DNA of 64,000 bases from Chara braunii (taxonomy: Eukaryota > Streptophyta > Charophyceae > Charales > Characeae). Within the stretch, counting starts at the first letter, position 1; each line of letters starts with the position of its first letter. The stretch is taken from contig BFEA01000388.1 in NCBI GenBank assembly GCA_003427395.1, positions 126,008-190,007 of the forward strand. Reading direction: 5' to 3'. Under the pieces are notes generated by a model. The model was not told where the DNA came from, searched no databases, and saw only the letters and a list, made by a program, of their open reading frames with translations. The position numbers were made by a program, and so were the translations under genes. Shown here piece by piece: positions 20,170 to 29,891 of the stretch.

Positions 20170-20381
20170 ACTACCAGTACTTTGCCCAGCCAATTTTCTC
20201 ACAGTGCTCGCACCACGTCTGGCGGGATGCACCAGCCTACCAGTTCGCAACAAAAACATCCAGGCAAAACACAGCGCATACACAACCTGTTTTTGCGAAG
20301 CGGCAGGCAGGTACATACCGCCACCTGCGGTGTGAGCACTCCCGCATTGTAGAAAAATCGATGGGAAAACTGCTGGTGGTT
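20170..20381. mobile_element. Palindromic element family P, copy 2
   Basis: The left end CTACCAGTACTTTGCCCAGCC, its following TTTTCTCACAGTGCTCGCAC and the right end GTGTGAGCACTCCCGCATTG, then GGGAAAACTGCTGGTGGT, form imperfect inverted arms of about 50 bp. It is similar to the element at 17887-18070. The core contains GGCAGGCAGGTACATACCGCC. A short minus-strand LINE-tail fragment follows at about 20443-20475. Confidence 0.65.
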
Positions 20382-20611
20382 CCTTGGCACAAGCCTTCAA
20401 TCCTGAGGATGGTGAAGCATCTCCCTGATTGAGGTCTTGCCTGGTTGACGGCTTCATTCTATTGGTGGGGACCACCGTCTGCTGGAAAATAGAAGTTCCT
20501 ATATCATCATACTAAGCAATTGGAGGCTACCTTGGGGGTATGCCATTATCTACAGTAGGCAGCCCTGTAGGACAACAGTAATTCTGTGTACACTAAGAGC
20601 AACCGAAATGC

Positions 20612-20715
20612 TTAGGGACGCTGGACCCGTTTTCCAGCAGGTGCTGCTCCCCACCAATAGATGGAGCCTCCCCGGGAGTGCTGGTGGTGCCTGCTCCGAT
20701 CAGCACCCCTAGCAT
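20612..20715 (+). repeat. LINE 3' tail fragment
   Basis: GACGCTGGACCCGTTTTCCAGC, the stem-loop, GTGCTGCTCCCCACC and ATAGATGGAGCC match the tails of LINEs B, C and D. There is no poly(A), so this is a truncated or eroded copy. Confidence 0.7.
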
Positions 20716-20800
20716 CCATGGCCTACCCTGTTCAGCTCAAGTACTCAGCGAATAAGAAATGACAGGTGTTGGGAAGGGAAAAAGAAGCAAAGAGGACAAG

Positions 20801-20868
20801 TGTGGTAGCTCAGTGGGTTTTATGTCTGGTGTTGCAACAAGGAGGTTGCGGGTTCTATTTTGTCAGCC
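20801..20868 (+). repeat. tRNA-like SINE head next to gypsy 2
   Basis: GTGGTAGCTCAGTGGG is a very good A-box and GCGGGTTCTATTTTG a degenerate B-box at normal spacing. The same kind of sequence (GTAGCTCAGTGGGTTGAGC) is found just beyond the other LTR of gypsy 2 (34491-34680). Not a functional tRNA gene: no acceptor stem. Confidence 0.55.
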
Positions 20869-20948
20869 CTCAACCTCCCCTGCGCACGGTCACTTGGCAC
20901 TAGGTTGGCACCCCACATACTTGTCCCCCAGCCTACCTGTGACGCGCT

Positions 20949-23366
20949 AACCTCACGCCCTGTGCTGTCTTCCATTCGGAGTGTTTAAAATTGCGGAAGG
21001 GGCCCCGGAAAGGCAGCAAGATGGGGTGTGCCAAGGATTTTTGGAAAATTGAGTGCGGGGACACGGACAGAACCGAAATCCCCTGTGTCGGTCCGACTTA
21101 GTAAGAAGGGGGGAGAAGGGGGAGGGTCCGTCACCGCGTGGGTTTTGAGGGAGAAGAACGCGCGCGCGGGACTCATGGCGTGGGGAAATTCAATTCAAAA
21201 AGTATCGTTGAACTTCCCATCGAGCTGTTGCTTTTCGTTTTGTGTGGAAGGGGGCGGGCACGTACTTGGTATCCCGTTTCCGGGTCAAGTCCCGACGCCG
21301 CTCATTACACAACTCTGAGTCTGACGTGGAAGGCCTTAACCGAGTGGCTCTTTCCTTATGCTCATCTTCATCTCGTACTCGGTCGTGAAAGCCCTTCGAT
21401 TGGTAACGATCGAAGCGGCGACAATCGCTGCACAGAGTGTTAGGCCAATGGGGCGCTACTGCCAACCATGGGATGACGATTAACTTATTGAACGGCAATA
21501 ACAACGAATAAGGCAGAAAGTGTGTGTCCACAATAACAAAACCAGCACCGACAAATCCAGAGCATCTAGTTTCAGGAGGGAAGTAGTATCTTCCGCCGAT
21601 CTTGGCGACGACTTCTCGTACGTCCCACTCACATACACGTGTCCTCTTCTCGTTATACGGGAAGGGGCGTGGCGGCGATGCAGGAGGCCGGCGCCCAGTC
21701 AGCTTGGGACAATCGGTCCACATGGCAATAGCGAAATCCTATCTAGCATGCATCCCACATGTCAATCACAACGATCCTACGATCTAGTCGGAGACAAGTA
21801 CACCAGACAATTGTCTCATCATCCAAGCACTCTCATTCGTTTCCCACAGACATTCATCAAAGAAGGTGCGAAAATGGCAGCCACACATCACTCAGTTCTC
21901 CGTGTACTCTGCACCCTTGGCCCGTTATCCCTGTGATTAATTAAGCGTCAACCAAAACAACCATCTCATTACTCGTGTGCAATAGATCGACAGGCATCCA
22001 TAACCGTTCATGTCATAGAGGGAGAGAGAGGACGTAGGGAGGAAAAGATGCGGAGCAGACAAGATAGATGAAAATTACACCAAAATCCGATGATGAAAAA
22101 AAGTTTCCGGCTTAACTATCGTTGAACTGAACTCACACCAAAGAATAAATTCGAGATAAAGAGGCACATCCGCCGTGAAGTTCCACTATGGCCTCGGGCC
22201 ATTCATCCATTCAACTCTGATCACTATCCCCGTGCATGCACTGACAATCCCGGTCATCACGTGCCACTTTCCACGACTGTGATCGTCACCCCGCCGACTT
22301 AGTCTCTGCACGGCTTGCCCGGATCCCACAGTCCGTCGTGGCGATCAGGTGCACCGCCCGCCAAACTACAGTCAGCCCGTCAGGACTTTTCGACTTGCAC
22401 TCCACACGTACCATCTAGCCACCGCTTCCCGGAAGCTGGCAGACGAGTTGAGAGAGATATTTGCGGGCTCGCTTGCGGAATTTATAGTTGCGGGAAAGGA
22501 CGTAGATACGAGGGAGGATGAAGATTGCGGCAGGGAAGGGTGAGGGAGGACTTGGGGATAATCGCTCGACGAAAACCATGTTGATCCTTCTGAGTCCGAT
22601 CGTAGACAATCAGAGTCGTCGCGTAAAAGGAACTTCCTCTTACACGACGCTTCTCCTTGGCTAAACGAGGTCAAGAGAGGATCAACCGGGTTCTTGGGCG
22701 TAGGAGTTAGAGTGGGAGGACGAGGGGTGCGCAGGATAGCGAGAAACGGTTCCAAGATTCAGATGATCAAGAAAGAGAAAAGGCCCATGGGGCGAGAGAG
22801 AGACAAAGGGAAAAACAGTTACAGAGGGAGAGTGAGCGTGGGCGCGAAAGGAGCGTCGAAGATGGCGAGGGGAGCAGAAAGGGGGAAACTCGCTTGCATG
22901 GCGCCGATCACAAATTCAAAAAGAGGCACCAAAACAGTTACAGATTCCTAAGTGTAATGCTAATTCAAAAATTGAAATCACCATATTCGTGCGTAAAGTA
23001 GGCGCGGGGAAAAGACAGTCCTATGTCCATTCGTATTCCCACCAGATTCCCCAAGTTTTCCGCGACGTGGTCGAGAACATTCACACACAAAAAGGACACG
23101 TCGGGTTCCGTCCATTTTGGAGTTTCGAACTGCCGAGCCAAAGTCCTAGCGCGCTCGCTAAAGCGCGTGTAATATCCATGCATTTCCCAAATTATGAAAA
23201 CGGAATTTCAAGAATCAATGAGACTGAAAACACGGGTCTTAGCAAGGCACCTTTAATAAAAAAGAAAACAGAGAGGGGCCTTGTTGGCCTGAGCAAAATT
23301 CGAAAAGAAAAAGAGAGAGAAGGGGTCCGGAAGATGGCGCAGACTCAAAAACGGGTACGTCACATA
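20949..23366 (-). repeat. 3' LTR of gypsy 2
   Basis: Left copy of the direct repeat, beginning AACCTCACGCCCTGTG on the plus strand and ending with TACGTCACATA. Its inner edge forms a perfect 18-bp palindrome with internal DNA (23357-23374). The outer edge does not read TG in register with the other LTR, so the exact terminus is uncertain by a few bases. Confidence 0.88.
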
Positions 23367-23583
23367 TGTGACGTTTAGGGGTTTCAAAAATTATGCGATC
23401 TCCTCATTGCATGCAGAAAAGCTAGTTTACACGGCGAAGGAGGAAGAAGGGGGCGAGAGGATGAATGAGGAACCCAGCGTACCAGGAGAGAGACCGTCCA
23501 CATCAGCGCAGATTATTGAGCCTGAGTTCATGTTGACGCCAACGTCAATTGCAATATCTTCGTGAGTCTGCTGGCTCGTGCTG
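23367..23583. other. Internal non-coding DNA before the 3' LTR of gypsy 2
   Basis: A polypurine tract should lie here in the minus-strand sense. Only a weak GAGGAGA run (about 23398-23405, read on minus) is visible. No gene is seen. Confidence 0.5.
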
Positions 23584-24294
23584 CTAGAACCCCACATATC
23601 CAGCCTTGTCATAAGCAACTCCCTGCTTCTTGATGGGCGGAGGTCTTCCAGGTGATGCCATCATGGTCCGCCGTATCTTCACTGGTTCGGCTGCATCATT
23701 GGAAGTTCGCCCGGCGGTAGTCGATAAGGAGAGGTGGTGGAGGGATCGTGGCCATTCGGGTGGGAGCAGAGGGAAGTAATCCGCAGCTTCGTCAGCGAGG
23801 TCGACGAAGTGAACGATCCGGTGCGCACGAGGGAATCGATGATTGGATCGGGACAGGGATAGAAGGTAGTCAGGATACAAAGAGGGAATGGTACGGAGGA
23901 CATTGTCCCGTAGGGACTCATAATCTTTCACAGCGGGAAATGTCCCGGAGATAATACAATACAACTCCATATGGTTGTATTGTCTCCAAGCGACGCTGAA
24001 AAGGAGGATGTTGAGAGGGAAGGAGAGAGAGCGATGGGGAAAGACTGTACATAGAAGTCGCGCGACGAAATGATGACAAAACAGTTGATTAGCGAAGATA
24101 CGGTAATTTAGGGGGAATTCAATGTAGGGGAGAGGGGAGAAAGAGAGGTAATCAAGGGGGCGGCGGAGGACGGGACAAGGACGGAACGTTCGGGCCGAGA
24201 GGAGGACAGGAACGAAGCACTGAGGGCCCGGAGGGGGCGGATGAGGGAGATTGTGAGCGGGAGCGGGGGCACCGGCGGGAGGTTGCTGCGCCAT
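23584..24294 (-). CDS. Extra ORF c of gypsy 2 (236 aa), unknown function
   Basis: An intact 236-codon minus-strand frame starts MAQQPPAGAPAP and ends in KKQGVAYDKAGYVGF. It overlaps the end of the 317-codon ORF by 143 bp in another frame. The N-terminus is proline-rich, the middle is rich in aromatic and hydrophobic residues (NYRIFANQLFCHHFVARLLC, then LNILLFSVAW), and the C-terminus is Ser/Arg-rich. One hydrophobic stretch could be a weak membrane segment, but no signal peptide is evident. No family is recognised. It lies where some Ty3/gypsy lineages carry an additional or envelope-like ORF, but that role is not shown. It might also be the frame-shifted remainder of one longer protein with the ORF upstream. 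Confidence 0.5.
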   Translation of the reverse strand: MAQQPPAGAPAPAHNLPHPPPPGPQCFVPVLLSARTFRPCPVLRRPLDYLSFSPLPYIEFPLNYRIFANQLFCHHFVARLLCTVFPHRSLSFPLNILLFSVAWRQYNHMELYCIISGTFPAVKDYESLRDNVLRTIPSLYPDYLLSLSRSNHRFPRAHRIVHFVDLADEAADYFPLLPPEWPRSLHHLSLSTTAGRTSNDAAEPVKIRRTMMASPGRPPPIKKQGVAYDKAGYVGF

Positions 24295-25105
24295 CGTGTC
24301 GACTGGTGGCGTCCGAGGGAACTTCGGGATTCAGAGCGGATCCTCCGCGAATGGCAGATGACGCTTGAGCTGGAGGAGCCTCCCGGGGCTCAAGTCCGGA
24401 TGCCTCTTCTTCTTCCTTCGACGTCCACCGGGCTTCCGACTCGTCTTCCTCTGACAACCCTGCAATGGCTATGCGACCTGGATCATCGTCCGACGGTACT
24501 TCCCCGTTCTCCTGATGAGCCTTCCAGAACTCGTGAAAGTCGGAGTTATCCGGCGCGAGGTCGTTAAGGTCCAGAAAGCACCAAGTCGTGGGGTTGTGAT
24601 CGCTCAAGAACTGACAAAAGTCCTCTGTGCAATTCGCCCAGCTTACGGTTGGCGTCAACCTCCTCTCCAAAGTCACAGGTTCAACCTGGCCTGGATTGCT
24701 CAGATTGAAAAAGATGACATCCGTTGGCAGATCGTCGACGATTTGAGATAGAAACGTGAGGAGTTTGTAGGCGATGGTTGCTCGGCCGCCCTTAGCGGTT
24801 TCACCACATAGAAGTCCCACCAACGTGTCGTCAGTTGCCACCTCCTCTGGCCACAGCTGCGCTAGTGCCAATGATATCTCGTTACAGTGTTCCAACTCTC
24901 GATTATTGTAATATCGTGACCAGTGGCATTTCACCGTAAGCATACACATGCTGACCGTCGCGAATTCAGTCCACTTACGGATGTAGGCTGGACTGCAAGG
25001 AGGAATCGAAGCGGGACGGATTTCTAGAGTGAGAAGGGGATCGGCCCAAGATGGCCAGATGGTTGGAAGGTCGGAGGGGAGAGAAAAGGTAGAGAAGCGA
25101 TTCAT
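24152..25105 (-). CDS. Extra ORF b of gypsy 2 (317 aa), unknown function
   Basis: This intact 317-codon frame is the longest without a known domain in the window. Residues 1-180 look folded (IRKWTEFATVSMCMLTVKCHW, LALAQLWPEEVATDDTLVGLL, DFCQFLSDHNPTTWCFLDLND). Residues 190-250 are acidic and serine-rich, and the end is an Arg/Ser/Pro-rich tail (RCPRSRSQSPS). Its ATG overlaps the stop of ORF a as ATGA (25102-25105). It lies between integrase and the 3' LTR on the coding strand of the element. It is not reverse transcriptase, integrase, chromodomain or RNase H. The retained open frame, next to decayed gag and integrase, deserves attention. Confidence 0.55.
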   Translation of the reverse strand: MNRFSTFSLPSDLPTIWPSWADPLLTLEIRPASIPPCSPAYIRKWTEFATVSMCMLTVKCHWSRYYNNRELEHCNEISLALAQLWPEEVATDDTLVGLLCGETAKGGRATIAYKLLTFLSQIVDDLPTDVIFFNLSNPGQVEPVTLERRLTPTVSWANCTEDFCQFLSDHNPTTWCFLDLNDLAPDNSDFHEFWKAHQENGEVPSDDDPGRIAIAGLSEEDESEARWTSKEEEEASGLEPREAPPAQASSAIRGGSALNPEVPSDATSRHDGAATSRRCPRSRSQSPSSAPSGPSVLRSCPPLGPNVPSLSRPPPPP

Positions 25106-25347
25106 CGGCGTTCGGGATAGGGATGAAGATGGGGAAGCGGGTGAGCGGGACGATCAGTGACGCTAGTCCAAAGAGAGAAGGTGTCCATACACTCAGTCCC
25201 CACCACTCGTCGTCCTGGTCGGTGCAGTCGTTGCCGCCAATCAGGCACTAACGCCTGCCTCCACTCGTAAAGACTAGTCACCACCGCGTCGCGCCGCTGC
25301 ATGCTAATGGTACACAGATTGCCGCTGAACGCCATGATCACTGTCAC
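25102..25347 (-). CDS. Extra ORF a of gypsy 2 (81 aa), unknown
   Basis: A short minus-strand frame, MTVIMAFSGNLCTISMQRRD to HLHPYPERR, ends in a TGA that overlaps the ATG of ORF b. It may be the N-terminal part of the same protein, separated by one frameshift. It contains RRDAVVTSLYEWRQALVPDW. No family is recognised. Confidence 0.35.
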   Translation of the reverse strand: MTVIMAFSGNLCTISMQRRDAVVTSLYEWRQALVPDWRQRLHRPGRRVVGTECMDTFSLWTSVTDRPAHPLPHLHPYPERR

Positions 25348-25583
25348 GTCGCTCTGAGTAGGCTAGGAGAAACGCTCAAACCCTGACACTTCTGCGAAGA
25401 TGACTGCCGAACCCCGATCGGTCAATATCGTTACTTCTACGGCGGCGCACCAGACTCGATGACTGAACAGCTGCGCAAATCAGAGAAGGTCAGGACTGAG
25501 ACGAGGGTGCGCGACTTGGCGAAACTGCAACGAGGCTCGAGGTTGAAGAAGATGGGGAGTAAAAACCGGCTCAATGAAAAAAC

Positions 25584-26641
25584 TCATGGTGAAGGCGAAG
25601 GGGAGGTAGAGTCCGACGAAAGAAGGGAAGCAAGTTCTTCGTCTGCACTGGGGAAAGAAGAGGAAGATGGATAAGGGTTTTCAGAAGGAGGGAGGGGACG
25701 AAGGTAGGAGGTATGGCAGACAATGGAAAAAGAGCTATGGCTGGCGCTGGCCTCAGGCGCGATGCGCACCATGTTGGCTCCGTTAGGACCGAGTTCCACT
25801 ACGCGAAAACAACCAGAGAACTTGGGAGCGAGTTTTCGGTCGCGTGCACATTTACATACCTGCACCAGATCCCCTAGTTTATATTGGTGTTGCGGGCCTG
25901 CGTTCCGGGTCTCGTAGCTACGGACCTGTTTACAGTGGGCCAGTTCGGTCATTTTCTGTCTTTTTCGGGCTAGCTTAGGGATAACCCTTTCCATTAAATC
26001 CGCATACCGCTTAGCCTTGGCTTTAAGGGCCGCACGCGTGTCCCTGCCCCCTTTTTTGGCAATTTCCGAGATACCCCGATTATCGACACATGGAATGCTA
26101 TTGGTCCGAAGCTGAAAGGTGGTGAATCCAGTGGACTCATGAGGGGTCGCTCAATAGATCCCGATGATTTGGTAGACAATCTCGGGCCAAGGACGCATGT
26201 CATTAGCCGCTAAATTCTTGCCGAGAGCAGTCTTAATCATGCGGTTCGCAACCCGTTTGACTGGGAAACATGGGGGGTGGTGTGTCAGAGAGTAACGCCA
26301 CGACGTATCAGTAATTCCTCTTCCTCCGCTTTGAATTCAGACCTATTATCGGTTAGAAATTCTTCTGTATCTAGATGGGTATTGAGGAATCGGTCAATGT
26401 ACGTAGTTATCTCTGAGGCCTTACGGGTCTTACAGGGGTAGACTTCGATATATTTCGAGAAATGGTCGATCAACACCAAGAGAATGAAATATTCACAACG
26501 GTTGGGGCTAGGTGGCACGTCAATATATGTCGTGTCCATACTAACTCGCTGGAAAGGGCGTTCTACCTCCGTCGGGACTATCGTATTCGGCCCGCGAATG
26601 GGTGCACGGTCGGCCGCACAGACTAGACAGTTAGCAACCAC
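25584..26641 (-). pseudogene. Integrase core and C-terminus (gypsy 2)
   Basis: The frame 26641-26285 has ANCLVCAADRAPIRG (second zinc pair), VSMDTTYIDVP (first catalytic Asp) and FLTDNRSEF (second Asp). The next block reads HTTPHVSQSNG and then jumps frame to RVANRMIKTALG. The catalytic Glu expected between SNG and VANRM is not visible, so a small deletion seems to have removed it, with a TGA just before HTTP. The C-terminal frame 25994-25584 carries YKLGDLVQV, KLAPKFSGCFRVVELG and HTSYLRPL, a GPY/F-type integrase tail, then a Ser/Pro-rich end. No chromodomain follows, unlike gypsy 1. Confidence 0.85.
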
Positions 26642-27281
26642 GTTCTTTACATCATCCCGGATATTAGATCAGAACCATCGATTTTGATCGATAGTTGCTT
26701 CAGTGACATGTATTGTGAAGTGAGTGGCCTGTTCCTCGTGCGCCGATCTAGTCCAGTCATACCTCTGGAATGGGTGGGGAACCGTCAGTGATAATCCCGA
26801 TCCGTCTGTTTTACGCTTTCCCAAATTACTGTTGATCCATCGATAATCTCGGGGACCTCTAGGTGGCTCGATGCCTGTCGTGCTTAGTGAGACGGTCCAA
26901 TGGTTGGCCAGCTAATTTAGCTAATAATATTTTGTCCGTCCATACTTCCGCCCGTCGGTATTTTTCGTCGTATTCAGGGTTGTCAGTTCGGGCGGCCTCG
27001 AATCGAACCTCCGTAGGAAGTTTGTCCGTTCTACAGAGGGGGCATCTCCATTTCTTATTGCTCGTTCTGTATCGAACACATGCACCATGCGTGCGATTGA
27101 CACACGTGGCACATTCTACCCAGTCAGTGAACCTAGACTCAAAGGGATAGCAGTTTACCCCATAAACCCGATCAATACACGTGCAAAAATAGCAGAATTT
27201 GTCCGGGAGATTGGCGAGAAAGTCCGAATGAGCAAGGGGGGTGAAATCGGTGGGAGAGACAAAAGAAGACGGGGTTGCCAT
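26642..27281 (-). pseudogene. PHD finger plus integrase H2C2 region (gypsy 2)
   Basis: A frame beginning at the ATG at 27281 (MATPSSFVSPTDF) contains a C4HC3 zinc finger at 27033-27194: CYFC, then WVECATC, THGAC, and WRCPLC. The spacing and the tryptophans two or three residues before paired cysteines match PHD fingers, which bind histone H3 tails in many chromatin proteins. Past a linker (PEYDEKYRRAEVWTDKILLA) come H and H residues (ATHFTIH) and ANCLVC, the normal integrase zinc-binding domain. A stop follows NRWF near 26672. The PHD finger is thus extra, between RNase H and integrase. It might replace the targeting role of the chromodomain; that is inference. Confidence 0.7.
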
Positions 27282-27283
27282 TG

Positions 27284-27288
<5 letters not shown>

Positions 27289-27365
<77 letters not shown>

Positions 27366-27447
27366 NNNNNNNNNNNNNNNNNNNNNNNNNNNNNNNNNNN
27401 NNNNNNNNNNNNNNNNNNNNNNNNNNNAGAAAAAAAAAAAAAAAAAG
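27289..27447. repeat. (GA)n microsatellite with assembly gap
   Basis: An uninterrupted GA repeat runs from about 27288 to 27365, then 62 N (27366-27427), then a poly(A) run and more GA. It lies inside pol between RNase H and the PHD finger. On the minus strand it would read as Ser-Leu dipeptides. Its true length is unknown. Confidence 0.95.
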
Positions 27448-27563
27448 CGAGAGAGAGAGGGATGAGATTGGATGTACGTGTCCACTTAGCCCTTCGGCAG
27501 GATCTCCACTTGTTTGTAGTGAGGCTCGTTCTTCGGCTCCGGGTCGTGGTACGGGATCACCTC

Positions 27564-28226
27564 CTAAGTCCTGGGTACCTTGTCGGGGCGATGCAGTCGT
27601 GTCAGTCCGTCCGCGTTGCCGTGTCTCTCGTGCTTTCGATGAGGAATGTCAAAATCCATACTCTGCAACGTGGTACCCCATCGCCCGATCATACCCGAAT
27701 AATCCTTGGACTTCTTCAATGCCAACAACGGTTCGTGATCGGTCACCAACGTGAACTTCCGGCCATATAAGTACGCTTGGAAGTGACTAATCCCCCACAA
27801 GGCCGTGTAGCATTCCCCCGTCGGGGTAGAATAGTTGCGCTTACAGCCACACACCGATTTGGATGCGTATTCCACCAGGTGTTCGAGGCCGTTGGGTCCC
27901 ACCTAGGCCAAGATCGCTGAGATCGCCTCTGGTTGTCAATCGATGATGAGAACAAAGAGTTTTTCCGGGTCCGGTCTTATAAGGACCGGAGCCGAAATCA
28001 AGGCCGCCTTGAGTTCTCGCACTGCGAGGTCCAGATCAACGACTGATTTTTTTTCAACAAGTTCGTAAGTGGTCCTGCGATCGCCGCGAACCCCTTGATA
28101 AACCTTCGATAGTACGATGCCAATCCCAAAAAAGGCGCGTACCTGTGTTACGGACGCCGGTACTAACGCGTCTTTCACGGCTGCTACCTTCTGAGGCTCC
28201 GACTGCAACCCTTGGTCCGTAACCAC
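27564..28226 (-). pseudogene. RNase H and connection domain (gypsy 2)
   Basis: The frame 28226-27936 holds the RT thumb and connection (QKVAAVKDALVPASVTQVRAF, then VRELKAALISAPVLIRPDP). The frame 27902-27564 holds RNase HI, with NGLEHLVEYASKSV, YSTPTGECYTALWGISHFQAYLYG, LVTDHEPLLAL and the last acidic motif HGNADGLTR. A stop and frameshift at about 27903-27940 separate them. The order and the TDHEPL and NADGLTR motifs are typical of Ty3/gypsy. Confidence 0.88.
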
Positions 28227-28244
28227 GTGGACGAGGAAGGTGAT

Positions 28245-29318
28245 CTAAGTGAGAAAAAACTGACACTTTTCAACAGTCACCTTATATCCAGCGTCCTTTA
28301 GTGCGTGCAAGGTCCACTCGATGTGCTGCACGTGCCCTTCATAGAAACTCGAATACAAAAGGATATCATCCATATAGACAATCACACAATAATTGATTAT
28401 GCTCTGCACCAACCGTGTTTTTCGCATGATGTTATGGAAAACCATGTTCATCGCACGCTGAAATGTGGCTGGGGCGTTGCAAATCCCCATCGGGCATCGA
28501 ATCCATTGCCAAGTCCCTTCGAAAAGAATGACAGTCGCTTTCGGGCGATCCTCTTTTCGAACAAGAAGATGGTGGAATCCATGGCGAACATCAAACTTGC
28601 TAAAAAATTGAGCACTACCAATAGCATCCAACAACTCATCGATCCGGGGAAGGGGATACACATCCTTAATCGTGACGTCATTCAACTTTTGGTAATCGAT
28701 GCATATGCGAATTCCTCCCGCCTTCTTTGGCACAATCACCACCGGAAACGACCATGGTCCGGTGGCGGGTTCGATCCACCCATTAGCTTCAAACTTCTTT
28801 ATCCTCCGGAATGAGGCCGATCTTTGGGCCGGTGAATACCGATAGGGAGTGCAACTAATCAGTGGATGATCCCCCGTAAGGATCGCATGCTCAATCAGAT
28901 TGGAAAATCCAATATCGTTATCATGCACACTCAGCACCTCAGCATACCCATGCAAGACATTAATGAAGGATCTTTGGATCTCTCGGGGGACATGACTGGG
29001 TATTGTGATCACGGGGCGATCAGAGATGTCAAGTGGCGTATCAATCCAATCCATCCTCCGAGATCGTCTGTCGTCCACTCTGGAGAATATGAAGCTACTG
29101 GTCCGGACTGAGAAGATGGTGACAATCATCTGTGACTCGGCAGGACTAATCATTTTAGTTTCCTTAATTTCGGCATCGGTTCCAGAGTCAGTGGTGCTTT
29201 CTGCCACTTCCAATCCTGTTAACTCAACCATTTCTTGCATAAGATCTGGAACATCATCGATCGGGGCTTCGACTTCTTGCTTAATTAGGGCGATCATAAC
29301 ACCTTGTGTGAGCAACAA
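28245..29318 (-). CDS. Reverse transcriptase (gypsy 2), intact frame of 357 aa
   Basis: A long uninterrupted frame covers the region before RT and the complete fingers and palm. It includes KFEANGWIEPATGPWSFPVV, GGIRICIDYQKLNDVTIKD, YPLPRIDELLDAIG, FFSKFDVRHGFHHLLV (motif A Asp), CNAPATFQRAMNMVF, VYMDDILLYSS (YMDD catalytic pair) and TVEKCQF. It copies the element's RNA into DNA. It is a section of the Pol polyprotein, not a free gene, so the first ATG has no special meaning. A stop just downstream (about 28244) breaks it from the thumb. Confidence 0.92.
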   Translation of the reverse strand: MLLTQGVMIALIKQEVEAPIDDVPDLMQEMVELTGLEVAESTTDSGTDAEIKETKMISPAESQMIVTIFSVRTSSFIFSRVDDRRSRRMDWIDTPLDISDRPVITIPSHVPREIQRSFINVLHGYAEVLSVHDNDIGFSNLIEHAILTGDHPLISCTPYRYSPAQRSASFRRIKKFEANGWIEPATGPWSFPVVIVPKKAGGIRICIDYQKLNDVTIKDVYPLPRIDELLDAIGSAQFFSKFDVRHGFHHLLVRKEDRPKATVILFEGTWQWIRCPMGICNAPATFQRAMNMVFHNIMRKTRLVQSIINYCVIVYMDDILLYSSFYEGHVQHIEWTLHALKDAGYKVTVEKCQFFLT

Positions 29319-29348
29319 TCTGGGTGGAGAGACGGAAAGATTCAGGTA

Positions 29349-29891
29349 CTAATTCATCTGCTGATATCTAGCTCGAAGTGAAAGTGTGCCCTCGTACAAG
29401 GTGTGAGGGGGTTCCAAGAAATCAGCCACATCTGAAATCTGCAAGATCGGTTCCCCCAGAAATGACGTGGCGGGAATCCGCGTTTCTGTTGATGCGGGAA
29501 GGGATATCGATAGAGTATGGTTAGGTTCGCTGCTTCCTGAGCTCAGATTAAATGTTCGTGTGGTTGCTGGGAACATTCGAAATTCCTCTTTAGTTTCGTG
29601 ACCGAACATTTTAACTAATTGTTCTCATTCTCTTTCGCTAGGCATGTAGCTCATCTCATAATCGCATTCGTCGTACTCGTCATCACCAGCAAGATGTTGC
29701 TCCTCGTCATTGTTTGAGGGAGAATCTTCCGGGATCGGGACCTGGACCATTCCTATCTGGACAATGTTAGGATTCTTTCTCGGCGATCGAGTGGAAACCC
29801 GTAACGGAAGCGTTTGAGGCTTTCCTCCAGTGTGTGTGAGGACAAGCTGTTTGGAGTCGAAGTGTATTCGCGCACCTACAACCATCGCCAA
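29349..29891 (-). pseudogene. Pol linker between protease and RT (gypsy 2)
   Basis: Two minus-strand frames (29891-29625 and 29609-29349) are in the right place for the protease end and the linker. They include VGARIHFDSKQLVLTHTGGK with PQTLPLRVSTRSP, acidic DDEEQHLAGDDEYDECDYE and SFLGEPILQISDVADFLEPP. The first segment resembles the last strands of a retropepsin domain. A stop near 29622-29624 separates the frames. Confidence 0.6.

Noticed and set aside
27087-27770. 227-codon plus-strand frame with long Arg-Glu repeats
   Set aside because: It is the (GA)n microsatellite and the gap, antisense to RNase H and the PHD finger.
28305-28814. Plus-strand 169-codon frame
   Set aside because: Antisense shadow of the intact gypsy 2 reverse transcriptase.
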